Source: Chitinophagales bacterium
Lineage (GTDB): Bacteria > Bacteroidota > Bacteroidia > Chitinophagales > JADIYW01
Assembly: GCA_023957215.1 (NCBI GenBank)
Contig: JAMLHH010000034.1
Span: 1-35,647 of the forward strand
DNA length: 35,647 nt
Reading direction: 5' to 3'
The notes beneath the pieces are model-generated. The model had not been told where the DNA came from and did not search any database. It was given only the letters and a program-made list of their open reading frames with translations. Shown one piece after another: positions 22,472 to 30,651 of the stretch (position 1 is its first letter; each line of letters starts with the position of its first letter). A program made the translations under genes and the position numbers.

Positions 22472-23674
22472 TTAGTATCTTTCCCGATAGGTTTTTAATC
22501 CTTGCTCAAGTGTTATAACCGCTTTTTTTAGGTTTTCGACACCCAAAACATAGGCCATCCGCACCTCATTTTTCCCCAAACCGGGAGTGGCATAAAAACC
22601 GGAACCGGGAGCCATCATCACGGTAGCGCCCTCATATTCAAAATCTTCCAACATCCACTGACAGAAGTGTTCGGTATCTTTGACCGGCAATTGCACCATG
22701 CAATAAAATGCGCCATTGGGCTTGTGACATTTTACACCCTCGATTTGATTAAGCCCATCGACCAAAGCATTTCTTCTTTGTTGGTATTCTCTGCTGACCT
22801 CCTCAAAATAAGTATCATCAACATCAAATAAAGCTTTGGCACCTATCTGTTCTATCGTGGGTGGACTTAATCGCTGCTGTGCAAATTTCAAGATGGTTTC
22901 CAATACCTTTTGGTTTTTAGAGGCGACCATACCGATTCTTGCTCCACATGCACTAAATCTTTTGGAAATAGAGTCAACCAATACGACATGATTTTCTAAC
23001 TCTTTAAAAGTCATCATACTTTTGTGAGGCTGACCTGTGTAATTAAATTCGCGATAGACTTCATCACTGATGATAAATAAATCGTGTTTGAGTGCAATTT
23101 CTTTCAAGCGCTCTAATTCCGCATCGGAATAAATATAACCGGTAGGATTACTCGGATTGCAAATCAATATCGCCTTGGTTCGTGAAGTAATTGTCTTTTC
23201 AAAATCATCAATAGACGGCAAAGCAAAGCCGTCTTCAAAACGGGTGGTAATAGGTTTCATCTGAATACCGCTGCTCAAAGAATAGCCCACATAGTTTGCA
23301 TAAAGCGGTTCCATAGCGATGATTTCATCTCCATCGTCAAAAAGTGCCAACATCGTAAAAAGTAAAGCTTCGGATGCTCCTGTCGTAATCAAAATATCAT
23401 CTGCATGAAAGTTTTTCAAGTCTCTTCTTTCAGAAAAATACGCCGCATATTTGATACGCAAATCTTCATAACCGCTTGATGGACTATAGGCTAAAACATC
23501 CAAATCAATATTTTTGACTGCATCCCACAGTTCTTTTGGGGTGTGAATGTCGGGCTGACCAATATTAAGATGATATATATATATACCTTTTTGGGCTGCT
23601 ATTTCAGCGAACTTCGTTAATTTACGTATAGGCGAAGAAGGAATCATTCTCCCTCTTTCTGAAATTTTTGGCAT
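22472..23674 (-). CDS. Pyridoxal-phosphate aminotransferase, class I (aspartate-aminotransferase-like)
   Basis: 400 residues, full length for fold type I aminotransferases. Visible features are the N-I-G-Q-P-D-I start of the cofactor domain (37-43), N-P-S-N-P-T-G (173-179), S-D204-E-V-Y for the pyridine nitrogen, S-I-S-K238-R-F for the Schiff-base lysine, R246 in G-A-R-I-G, and the C-terminal N-E-V-R-M-A-Y with the substrate-carboxylate arginine. It would transfer amino groups between amino acids and 2-oxo acids in the cytoplasm; exact substrate (aspartate, aromatic or other) is not determined. Single-gene unit: a terminator sits just upstream for the preceding gene. A -7-like TAATTTTG (23682-23689, minus) lies 7 bases before the ATG. 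Confidence 0.93.
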   Translation of the reverse strand: MPKISERGRMIPSSPIRKLTKFAEIAAQKGIYIYHLNIGQPDIHTPKELWDAVKNIDLDVLAYSPSSGYEDLRIKYAAYFSERRDLKNFHADDILITTGASEALLFTMLALFDDGDEIIAMEPLYANYVGYSLSSGIQMKPITTRFEDGFALPSIDDFEKTITSRTKAILICNPSNPTGYIYSDAELERLKEIALKHDLFIISDEVYREFNYTGQPHKSMMTFKELENHVVLVDSISKRFSACGARIGMVASKNQKVLETILKFAQQRLSPPTIEQIGAKALFDVDDTYFEEVSREYQQRRNALVDGLNQIEGVKCHKPNGAFYCMVQLPVKDTEHFCQWMLEDFEYEGATVMMAPGSGFYATPGLGKNEVRMAYVLGVENLKKAVITLEQGLKTYRERY

Positions 23675-23691
23675 AATGCTACAAAATTAAA

Positions 23692-23719
23692 AAACTCCGT
23701 ACAATCATGTACGGAGTTT
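23692..23719 (-). terminator. Rho-independent terminator after the DUF1573 gene
   Basis: AAACTCCGTAC (23692-23702) and GTACGGAGTTT (23709-23719) form a perfect 11-bp stem with a 6-base loop. Read on the minus strand it is followed by a T-run, so it ends the transcript of the DUF1573 gene just before the aminotransferase. Confidence 0.92.
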
Positions 23720-23741
23720 CAACAATTTATTTTTAAAAACT

Positions 23742-24164
23742 TTATTTACCGAAAAGTGTAGGTTTAGCTGTTTCAACTCCCGAAGAGTGTATCGCTTCTC
23801 CGGCAATGTATAAAATAACACTTTCACCATCAGCAGTTTTCACTGTGACAGATTTTCTAAACTTCCCTTCTCTTGCCATATTGTATTGTGCTTTGACAAA
23901 ACCTTTTTGACCGGGCATGACGGGCTCTTGTGTCCATGATGGAGAGGTGCATCCACAAGAAGCTTTTACATCAGAAATCACCAAAGGTTTACTCCCGATA
24001 TTGACAAATTCAAATGAATAGGCCACCGGTTTGCCGACAGGTTCTTTTCCAAAATCGTGTTCTTGTTTGGAAAAACTAATTTTTGAGTTCAAATTGAGTT
24101 CTTGTTGTGCATAAAGACCGGATGAGAAGGTCAAAGCAACAAATAGTACAAAAATAGACTTCAT
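23742..24164 (-). CDS. Exported DUF1573 protein
   Basis: 140 residues. A cleavable signal peptide (hydrophobic 4-18, cut near Y-A-Q) is followed by one immunoglobulin-like DUF1573 domain: D-F-G-K near 38, F-E-F-V-N-I-G-S-K-P-L-V-I-S-D-V-K (51-67), the diagnostic A-S-C-G-C-T-S-P (68-75) and G-K-F-R-K-S-V-T-V. These small periplasmic or surface proteins are frequent in Bacteroidota; their role is unknown. The Cys-x-Cys pair may bind metal or form a disulfide. It is monocistronic: the hairpin at 23692 ends it. Confidence 0.92.
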   Translation of the reverse strand: MKSIFVLFVALTFSSGLYAQQELNLNSKISFSKQEHDFGKEPVGKPVAYSFEFVNIGSKPLVISDVKASCGCTSPSWTQEPVMPGQKGFVKAQYNMAREGKFRKSVTVKTADGESVILYIAGEAIHSSGVETAKPTLFGK

Positions 24165-24240
24165 TTTTAGGTGTATTTGTAAAGCAAATATGCTAAAACT
24201 ATGTCATAAAAACACAGCTTTTGTACTTATGTAAGTTTTT

Positions 24241-24669
24241 TTAATCTTCTTTTAGAAATGACTCTATAGCTAAACGGTATGAATCCAAACCAAAACCCAA
24301 AATCACACCTTTGACGACAGCGGATAAATAAGAGTGGTGTCTGAAAGCTTCCCTTTTGTGCGTATTGCTAATGTGTACTTCTATCACGTCTGTTGTGACG
24401 GCTCTTATTGCATCACCTATTGCTAAAGAAGTATGGGTCAAAGCACCTGCATTGATGATGATACCGTCCAAAATAAAACCTGCTACATGAATCTTATCCA
24501 CAATATCTCCTTCATGATTAGATTGGAAATAAGAAAGTGCTACTCTATCTGAAAATTTCTCTTTTAAGTTTTCAAAATATTGTTCAAAAGTGGTACTTCC
24601 ATATACCTCCGGTTCCCTTTTACCTAAAAGGTTGAGATTAGGTCCATTGATAATCAATATCTTCTTCAT
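24241..24669 (-). CDS. aroQ: 3-dehydroquinate dehydratase, type II
   Basis: 142 residues from the ATG at 24669; an upstream in-frame ATG at 24687 would add L-L-L-H-L in front of the usual M-K-K-I-L-I-I-N-G start and is unlikely. Family motifs are N-G-P-N-L-N-L-L-G-K-R-E-P-E-V-Y-G with R18 and catalytic Y23, Q-S-N-H-E-G (49-54), I-I-N-A-G-A-L-T-H-T-S (71-81) with N73, E-V-H-I-S-N (97-102) and R110. The enzyme removes water from 3-dehydroquinate in the shikimate pathway; it forms cytoplasmic dodecamers. No other shikimate gene is nearby. Confidence 0.97.
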   Translation of the reverse strand: MKKILIINGPNLNLLGKREPEVYGSTTFEQYFENLKEKFSDRVALSYFQSNHEGDIVDKIHVAGFILDGIIINAGALTHTSLAIGDAIRAVTTDVIEVHISNTHKREAFRHHSYLSAVVKGVILGFGLDSYRLAIESFLKED

Positions 24670-24772
24670 CAAATGTAAAAGTAGCAATTAATATGGATAG
24701 TCATTGGCTTTTTGAGCAATAAAATAAGTCACTCAAAAATTTTTTACTATTTTAGATTTTTAATCAATATGT

Positions 24773-26113
24773 ATGGACGAGTCTAATAGAAGTGGACAGT
24801 GGCAATCATCATTCGGATTTATCATCGCATGCGTAGGTTCTGCCGTTGGTCTGGGCAACTTGTGGAAATTTCCTTATATCACTTATGAAAATGGTGGTGG
24901 TGCTTTTGTTTTGGTATATTTAATCGCTATTTCGATGGTAGGTCTTCCTATTCTTGTGGCAGAAATTATGATAGGACGACATGGACGACACAATGTATTT
25001 GCCTCTTATAAAATTTTATCGGGAAATAAATGGTTTTGGAAATTTGTAGGTATTTTTAGTATTCTGACCTCTATTGCAGTTTTGTCTTTTTACTTAGTGG
25101 TAGCAGGTTGGTCTTTGAGCTATTTTTTTAACTCTATCAGCGGAAATTTACTTAGTCAAACCAAAGAGACCGTTGACCCCTATTTTGGAGAGTTTGTCGG
25201 CAGTGGGGTCAAGCAGATTCTGTATCATACACTTTTTACCCTATTGACAGTGTGGATAGTGATACGTGGGACAAGCGGCATAGAGAGAGCCGTAAAGTTC
25301 CTGATGCCGCTACTCTTCCTCTTTGTTTTGATTATCATGATTATCTCTATCAGTAATTTCGGAGGAAAATCTGCCTTTGATTTCTTATTTAGTTTTGACT
25401 TATCTAAAATCACTGCGCATGGTGCTTTGCAGGCAGTCGGTCATGCATTTTTCACACTTTCTATCGGTATGGGGATTATGATTATTTACGGCTCCTATCT
25501 TCCCAATGGTAAAAGCATTATCAGGGCAAGTCTTTGGGCAGTTTTCTTCGATACATTGATAGCCATCATGGCGTGTTTTATGATGTATCCCATTATTTTC
25601 GGCAATAATTTGAATCTTTCGGCTTCCACTTCTATGCTGTTTACGACATTGACTGTACAGTTTAATTCCCTACCCGGCGGTCAATATATCTCAGCGATAT
25701 TTTATCTTTTGGTAGCATTTGCAGCCCTCTCTTCTACTATCTCCATGATAGAACCTTTGGTCTCTTATGTAGCAGAAGAATATAATGTTAAAAGAAAGAA
25801 AGCCACTTTTACAGGTGCATTTATCGTTTGGGGTTTAGGGCTCTTTAGTGCTTTGTCACTCGGTGCAAATCCGGTATTGACCCATTTTAAATTCTTTGAC
25901 AAGATAGATTTTCTGGCGAGCAATTGGGGGCTGACTTTGGGAGGTTTGTTTGTAGCAACCTTTGCCGGTTATGTCTTACCCAAAAAAGTCAGATTAGAGG
26001 AATTGGGATTGAAAGACAATTCTCTCTTTTACAAGTTTTGGCTCTTCTGTGTTCGTTTTTTTGCACCGTTGATGATTATTTTTATCATGCTTTCAGAATT
26101 AGGTATCCTCTAA
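24773..26113 (+). CDS. Sodium-dependent symporter of the NSS (SLC6/LeuT) family
   Basis: 446 residues, about 11-12 membrane helices. The first carries the family's unwound helix with the sodium site: A-C-V-G-S-A-V-G-L-G-N-L-W-K-F-P (19-34), then Y-E-N-G-G-G-A-F. Later, near 350, G-L-G-L-F-S-A-L-S-L-G lines the permeation path. NSS proteins import amino acids or related solutes with sodium at the inner membrane; substrate cannot be told. It is divergent from aroQ with a 103-bp shared gap. Confidence 0.95.
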   Translation: MDESNRSGQWQSSFGFIIACVGSAVGLGNLWKFPYITYENGGGAFVLVYLIAISMVGLPILVAEIMIGRHGRHNVFASYKILSGNKWFWKFVGIFSILTSIAVLSFYLVVAGWSLSYFFNSISGNLLSQTKETVDPYFGEFVGSGVKQILYHTLFTLLTVWIVIRGTSGIERAVKFLMPLLFLFVLIIMIISISNFGGKSAFDFLFSFDLSKITAHGALQAVGHAFFTLSIGMGIMIIYGSYLPNGKSIIRASLWAVFFDTLIAIMACFMMYPIIFGNNLNLSASTSMLFTTLTVQFNSLPGGQYISAIFYLLVAFAALSSTISMIEPLVSYVAEEYNVKRKKATFTGAFIVWGLGLFSALSLGANPVLTHFKFFDKIDFLASNWGLTLGGLFVATFAGYVLPKKVRLEELGLKDNSLFYKFWLFCVRFFAPLMIIFIMLSELGIL

Positions 26114-26140
26114 AAAGATGAAATACCTGACAGATAAAGA

Positions 26141-26171
26141 TTTGTATTAAGTCTAAGCTTGCTTATCTTCA
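26141..26171 (+). promoter_or_regulatory. Candidate promoter for the heptose/sugar kinase gene
   Basis: TTTG (26141-26144), a 19-base spacer, then TATCTTCA (26164-26171), close to the Bacteroidota -33 TTTG / -7 TAnnTTTG pattern. The -7 box ends only 4 bases before the ATG at 26176, so transcription would start at or next to the start codon. Confidence 0.4.
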
Positions 26172-26175
26172 CATC

Positions 26176-27081
26176 ATGCAAATTTTAATCATCGGCGACG
26201 TAATGTTGGATATTTATCTACAAGGTGAAATCTCAAGAATATCACCTGAAGCACCCGTACCGGTCATTAAAAATGCCACTAAAAGTTTTTCTGCCGGTGG
26301 TGCAGCAAATGTCGCTGCTAATTTAGCCAATATCGGTGCAGATATCTGTTTATATGGAATTATCGGAAAGGATGAGGATGGTCGTCAACTAATGAATGTC
26401 TTAAAAGAAGCAAACGTAAATTTTAAATCCAATATCACCGCTGATTTGCCTACTATCACCAAACTCAGAATCATCGGCAACCGGCATCACCTGGCAAGAT
26501 TAGATACCGAATACAGCTATGAAAAAGAGGCGGATTCTTTATTTGAAAAAGTGAAAAGCGAAACACCCGAAATATTAATTTTGAGTGATTACAACAAGGG
26601 CAGCATTGTACAATCGGAGTCTATCATTCAACATTTTAAAAACAAAGGTGTTAAAGTTCTTGTCGATCCTAAAAAAGCTTTTTCAGAGTATAAGGGAGCA
26701 TGGATCATCAAGCCCAACAAAAATGAATTTATACGTCATCTCGGTTTTTTCTCCAATCACGAGGAGTTAGTCGAAAAAGCGCAAAATGCCATCAAGCTAT
26801 ACGATATTCAGCAGATGTTAGTCACCTTGGGAAGTGAAGGGATGATGTATATTACAAAAGATACGTTTATTTTTTTCCCTGCCCAAACACAACAGGTGGC
26901 AGATATTACAGGTGCAGGCGATACGGTTTTGACCGGTTTGGTTTATGGTATTATCCAAGGTTTTCCTATTCAAAAATCCATTCTTTTAGCCAAAACTTTG
27001 GCTGAGATTTCTGTCACTAAGATGGGAACTTATGTTATTAATAAGAACGATTTGCAGAAAGCACTAGGAGAAGTCAGTTAG
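26176..27081 (+). CDS. PfkB-family kinase, RfaE1-like (D-glycero-beta-D-manno-heptose-7-phosphate kinase)
   Basis: 301 residues. The start I-I-G-D-V-M-L-D-I-Y and R-I-S-P-E-A-P-V-P-V (21-30) are diagnostic for the RfaE1/HldE kinase domain. G-G-A-A-N-V-A-A-N (41-49), K-P-N-K-N-E (179-184) and D-I-T-G-A-G-D249-T with the catalytic Asp complete the ribokinase fold. It phosphorylates heptose-7-phosphate at C1 on the way to ADP-heptose for the lipopolysaccharide core. The cytidylyl/adenylyltransferase half of HldE is absent, so a separate RfaE2 is needed elsewhere. The family is certain, the exact sugar likely. Confidence 0.9.
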   Translation: MQILIIGDVMLDIYLQGEISRISPEAPVPVIKNATKSFSAGGAANVAANLANIGADICLYGIIGKDEDGRQLMNVLKEANVNFKSNITADLPTITKLRIIGNRHHLARLDTEYSYEKEADSLFEKVKSETPEILILSDYNKGSIVQSESIIQHFKNKGVKVLVDPKKAFSEYKGAWIIKPNKNEFIRHLGFFSNHEELVEKAQNAIKLYDIQQMLVTLGSEGMMYITKDTFIFFPAQTQQVADITGAGDTVLTGLVYGIIQGFPIQKSILLAKTLAEISVTKMGTYVINKNDLQKALGEVS

Positions 27082-27199
27082 TGTGTAATCTGTCGATTTA
27101 TAATTTGTAATTTGTATAAAAAAGCCATTTGACAATTTTTAATTTTAGATAGTTCTGTTTGTAAAACTGCAATTGTGTATCTTGCCGGAAATTTTTAAA

Positions 27200-28876
27200 A
27201 TGTCAGAAATCAATAAATATAGCAAACATATCACACAAGATCCGTCCCAACCTGCCGCTCAGGCCATGTTGCACGCCATCGGTCTAACAAATGATGATTT
27301 AAAGAAAGCCCAAGTGGGAATTGTAGCGATGGGATGGGATGCCAATCCTTGCAATATGCACTTAAACGGTTTTGCTGAAATCGTGAAACAAGAGGTCAAC
27401 AAAGAAGGGCTGATAGGATTAAATTTTTATACAATAGGTGTCAGTGATGGTATTTCTATGGGTACATCAGGTATGCGTTATTCTTTGGTTTCCCGTGAAG
27501 TGATTGCAGACTCTATCGAGACCAATGCAGGTGCAGAATGGTATGATGGATTGATAGCTTTGCCTGGATGTGATAAAAATATGCCGGGTTCGGCGATTGC
27601 TTTGGCGAGACTAAACAGACCTTCCTTGATTATATACGGAGGTACAATAGCTGCCGGTTCCTATAAAGGGCAAAAATTGGACGTAGTTTCTGCCTTTGAA
27701 GCTTTAGGTCAAAAGGTGGTAGGCTCTATTTCAGATACAGATTTTGATGGTGTGGTAAGTTGTGCTTGTCCCGGACCGGGAGCTTGTGGCGGTATGTACA
27801 CTGCAAATACGATGGCTTCCGCTTTGGAAGCGCTGGGATTGAGTTTGCCATATAGCTCTTCAAGTCCTGCTGTCAGTCAAGAAAAAAGAGATGAGTTAAC
27901 TCGTGCTGCAAAAGCAATCAGAGTCCTACTCGAAAAAGATATCAAACCAAGCGATATATTGACCAAAAAATCTTTTGAAAATGCCATTCGTTTGGTAATC
28001 GTTTTAGGTGGTTCTACCAATGCAGTGATGCACTTAATTGCTATGGCAAAAGCTGCTGATGTAGATATTACAATAGATGATTTTGTACGTTTGGGTAATA
28101 TCACACCGATGTTAGCTGACTTCCGTCCAAGTGGAAAATATGTGATGGAAGATTTACAAGCCGAAGGTGGTATTCCTGCTGTGATGAAATTTATGCTGGA
28201 AAATGGTATGCTACACGGTGACTGTATGACTGTGACAGGTAAAACTGTAGCTGAAAACTTAGCTGAATTATCAGGTTTAAGAGAAGGACAGGAAATCATT
28301 CAACCACTTGAAAAACCTATTAAAGCAGATAGTCATATTCGTATTTTGTACGGTAATCTAGCTGACGAAGGTGCAGTGGCTAAAATCACTGGTAAAGAAG
28401 GTGAGTTTTTCGAAGGTAGAGCCAGAGTATTCGATAGCGAACAAGAAACTATTGATGCTCTGTTAGGTAAACAAATCGAAAAAGGTGATGTCATCGTCAT
28501 TCGTTATGTAGGTCCAAAAGGTGGTCCGGGTATGCCTGAAATGTTGAAACCAACTTCCACTTTGATGGGTGAAGGTTTGGGTAGTGATGTAGCATTGATT
28601 ACTGATGGTCGTTTCTCTGGCGGTTCTCACGGTTTTGTAGTGGGTCACGTCACACCGGAAGCGCAAGTCGGAGGTAATATCGCTCTAGTTGAAGAAGGTG
28701 ATACCATACGCATTGACGCTATCAAAAATACAATAGATGTATTGGTGAGTGATGAAGTGCTTATAGAGCGTAGAGCAAAATGGGTAGCTCCTCCATTGAA
28801 AGCTAAAAGAGGTATTTTATACAAGTTTGCTAAGAACGTATCTTCTGCTTCAGAAGGTTGTGTAACGGATGAATAA
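27200..28876 (+). CDS. ilvD: Dihydroxy-acid dehydratase
   Basis: 558 residues from the ATG at 27200; an upstream in-frame ATG at 27173 would add a cysteine-containing nonapeptide not seen in the family. Iron-sulfur ligands by motif are C51 (N-P-C-N), C124 (P-G-C-D-K-N-M-P-G) and C196 ([10 protein letters not shown]). The C-terminal swivel domain has [10 protein letters not shown]. The enzyme makes 2-oxo acids from 2,3-dihydroxy acids in isoleucine and valine synthesis, in the cytoplasm. No other ilv gene follows; downstream (28899-28912) there are two GACnATA heptamers like those near cas6. Confidence 0.98.
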   Translation: MSEINKYSKHITQDPSQPAAQAMLHAIGLTNDDLKKAQVGIVAMGWDANPCNMHLNGFAEIVKQEVNKEGLIGLNFYTIGVSDGISMGTSGMRYSLVSREVIADSIETNAGAEWYDGLIALPGCDKNMPGSAIALARLNRPSLIIYGGTIAAGSYKGQKLDVVSAFEALGQKVVGSISDTDFDGVVSCACPGPGACGGMYTANTMASALEALGLSLPYSSSSPAVSQEKRDELTRAAKAIRVLLEKDIKPSDILTKKSFENAIRLVIVLGGSTNAVMHLIAMAKAADVDITIDDFVRLGNITPMLADFRPSGKYVMEDLQAEGGIPAVMKFMLENGMLHGDCMTVTGKTVAENLAELSGLREGQEIIQPLEKPIKADSHIRILYGNLADEGAVAKITGKEGEFFEGRARVFDSEQETIDALLGKQIEKGDVIVIRYVGPKGGPGMPEMLKPTSTLMGEGLGSDVALITDGRFSGGSHGFVVGHVTPEAQVGGNIALVEEGDTIRIDAIKNTIDVLVSDEVLIERRAKWVAPPLKAKRGILYKFAKNVSSASEGCVTDE

Positions 28877-29085
28877 AAATAAGTTTTGCTTGTTTTTGGA
28901 CGATAGACAATAGTTAGACCATAAGGTAATTTTCATATTTATTTGTTTATTTTTCTAATTTACTAGGTACATGGCCATTTTTAGAGAATCTAAAGCTAAT
29001 TAAAACCCTAACTTAACGATATTAGTAAAGCGAATATTGGTATTTATTCTGTTTTTACAAAATCCATTATTGTGCTTTTATTATT

Positions 29086-29760
29086 CTAATTGAGTAGTTG
29101 TTCATAGAACCCACCAATTTTATTGTTCCTATCCACAAAGTGCATTTCTAATATCCAATATCTTTTTTGCCCATTAAAATCTAAGTCAAACATATTGTTA
29201 TTATTATCAGGATGAACATAAAGTTGATAGTTTCCAGGCTCTAATCTTTCATGCGGAAATTCTCCAATTAAATGCCCTGCTATTTCTCCTCCAAATTCCC
29301 AACCATATTCATTTGCTTTATTTACAGCAAACTCAAATAATTTTGAAGCTTTTAGCTCAGTCTGATTGTCAAACCATTCTTTTGTTTTGAACCAAGCCTT
29401 TTCAATATCGTTCTTCAATTTATGACGTAGCGGATCATCTCCAATAACATAAGTTCTTCCCAAATCTGCTTCCCATTTTTCAATAACAGGCCCAAAGTCA
29501 AAAAATAGAATATCGTTTTTCTGTATGGTTTTATTAGGTGGATTTTCTTTATACGGGAACAAAGTATTTTCTCCACATCTGACAATTCTTTTGTGCCAAT
29601 GTTTGTCAATATGAAAAAGCTCTTTCGCCAAATTAAATATTTCATCATTCAAAGTTTTTTCATCTTTCCCTGCAACTATCAATTTCCTGCTTTGTGTTTC
29701 TTCAAAAAGTTTAACAGCAATACTTTCTGCCTCCTTCAATTTCAATTTGATATCATCCAT
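29086..29760 (-). CDS. M24-family metallopeptidase-like protein (Xaa-Pro aminopeptidase fold)
   Basis: 224 residues, only the pita-bread domain, shorter than true aminopeptidase P because the N-terminal creatinase-like domain is missing. Metal ligands by pattern are D88 (F-F-D-F-G-P), D99 (E-A-D-L-G-R-T), H163 (G-H-L-I-G), E205 (I-L-E-M-H) and E220 (G-G-F-Y-E). The start at 29760 gives a compact helix with acidic and basic residues. It could be an aminopeptidase or a non-proteolytic relative; the substrate is unknown. It stands alone, convergent with ilvD. Confidence 0.85.
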   Translation of the reverse strand: MDDIKLKLKEAESIAVKLFEETQSRKLIVAGKDEKTLNDEIFNLAKELFHIDKHWHKRIVRCGENTLFPYKENPPNKTIQKNDILFFDFGPVIEKWEADLGRTYVIGDDPLRHKLKNDIEKAWFKTKEWFDNQTELKASKLFEFAVNKANEYGWEFGGEIAGHLIGEFPHERLEPGNYQLYVHPDNNNNMFDLDFNGQKRYWILEMHFVDRNNKIGGFYEQLLN

Positions 29761-30095
29761 TTTTGTTTTTAGTTTTTACGTTAGTTCACCTTATTGCCTT
29801 GTCCTAAAATAGGTTTACACCCAAAAGTGTAAAAATGGACAAAAAAAAGTAAATTTATTTCAGGACGAGCCAGAATTAAGAAATAAGTTGATTAAGGATA
29901 AAAATATCCGTTGGGAATAGTTTATTACTTGTGTTGAAATTGGCAACGTATCTCTTAAATTAATAAGATTAAATATCAGGATTCGTAATAGAAAATAAGT
30001 TTTAAGACATCCAATTAATAAAATATCAAAACTGCCCAAAAAATTGGACAGCCTGAAAAATAAAGATTTAAACGTAGTGCCTATCTTATAAATAC
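29761..30095. other. Gene-free gap with insertion-sequence-like inverted repeats
   Basis: 335 bp without a gene. GTCCTAAAATAGGTTTAC (29801-29818) and its inverted partner at 29849-29866 match at 15 of 18 bases with only 30 bases between. Inside lies another hairpin, TTTACAC (29814-29820) with GTGTAAA (29827-29833). The ends resemble insertion-sequence tips, but no transposase remnant is visible. The rest (29870-30030) is AT-rich with no structure I can name. Confidence 0.45.
30032..30051 (-). terminator. Terminator after the OsmC gene
   Basis: CTGCCCAA (30032-30039) and TTGGACAG (30044-30051) form an 8-bp stem with one mismatch around AAAA. On the minus strand TTTTGATATTTT follows, so it most likely ends the OsmC transcript. 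Confidence 0.65.
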
Positions 30096-30515
30096 TTATT
30101 CCAATGTTGCATCCATAGTGATTGCAAAACTTAATGCTTTACTGACCGGACAATTGTCTTTAGCTGCATTTGCACATTCTAAAAACTTTTCCTTAGTAAT
30201 GTTAGGGACTTTAGCACTAACAGTGATATGAGAACCTGTCAATTCCAATTTGTCAGGATTCATAGTGACTTCTGCACTCGCTTTGATAGATTCGGGAGTA
30301 AAACCCGCTTCACCCAAAATCAAGCTCAAAGCCATTGCAAAACAACCTGCATGAGCAGCAGCGATTAATTCATCAGGATTTGTACCTTGTCCACCACCAA
30401 ATCTCGTTTTGAAAGAATAATTTTGATCTTTTAGAACTTCACTTTTCAAAGTGATTTTTCCGTTTCCTTCTTTGACAGAACCATTCCATTCTGCATGAGC
30501 TACATTTTTTATCAT
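30096..30515 (-). CDS. OsmC-family peroxidase
   Basis: 139 residues. Features of the OsmC subgroup are F-G-G-G-Q-G-T-N-P-D-E-L-I-A-A-A-H-A-G-C58-F-A (39-60) and a second cysteine in C122-P-V-S-K-A. The two cysteines, with R38 and E49, form the thiol-peroxidase site that reduces organic hydroperoxides in the cytoplasm. The length is that of the family. It is monocistronic with its own terminator; expression is probably stress-related, though no operator is visible. Confidence 0.95.
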   Translation of the reverse strand: MIKNVAHAEWNGSVKEGNGKITLKSEVLKDQNYSFKTRFGGGQGTNPDELIAAAHAGCFAMALSLILGEAGFTPESIKASAEVTMNPDKLELTGSHITVSAKVPNITKEKFLECANAAKDNCPVSKALSFAITMDATLE

Positions 30516-30651
30516 GATAATTAATTTATTTGGTTTTCAATTTTTAGAGAATAAACTCTTTATATGATTAAAAAGATGATAGCCTAAAATGTTTAAAAAA
30601 ACATCCAGTTTTTTATAGCAAAACTAATTTCTTATATTTTGATGACAAAAA

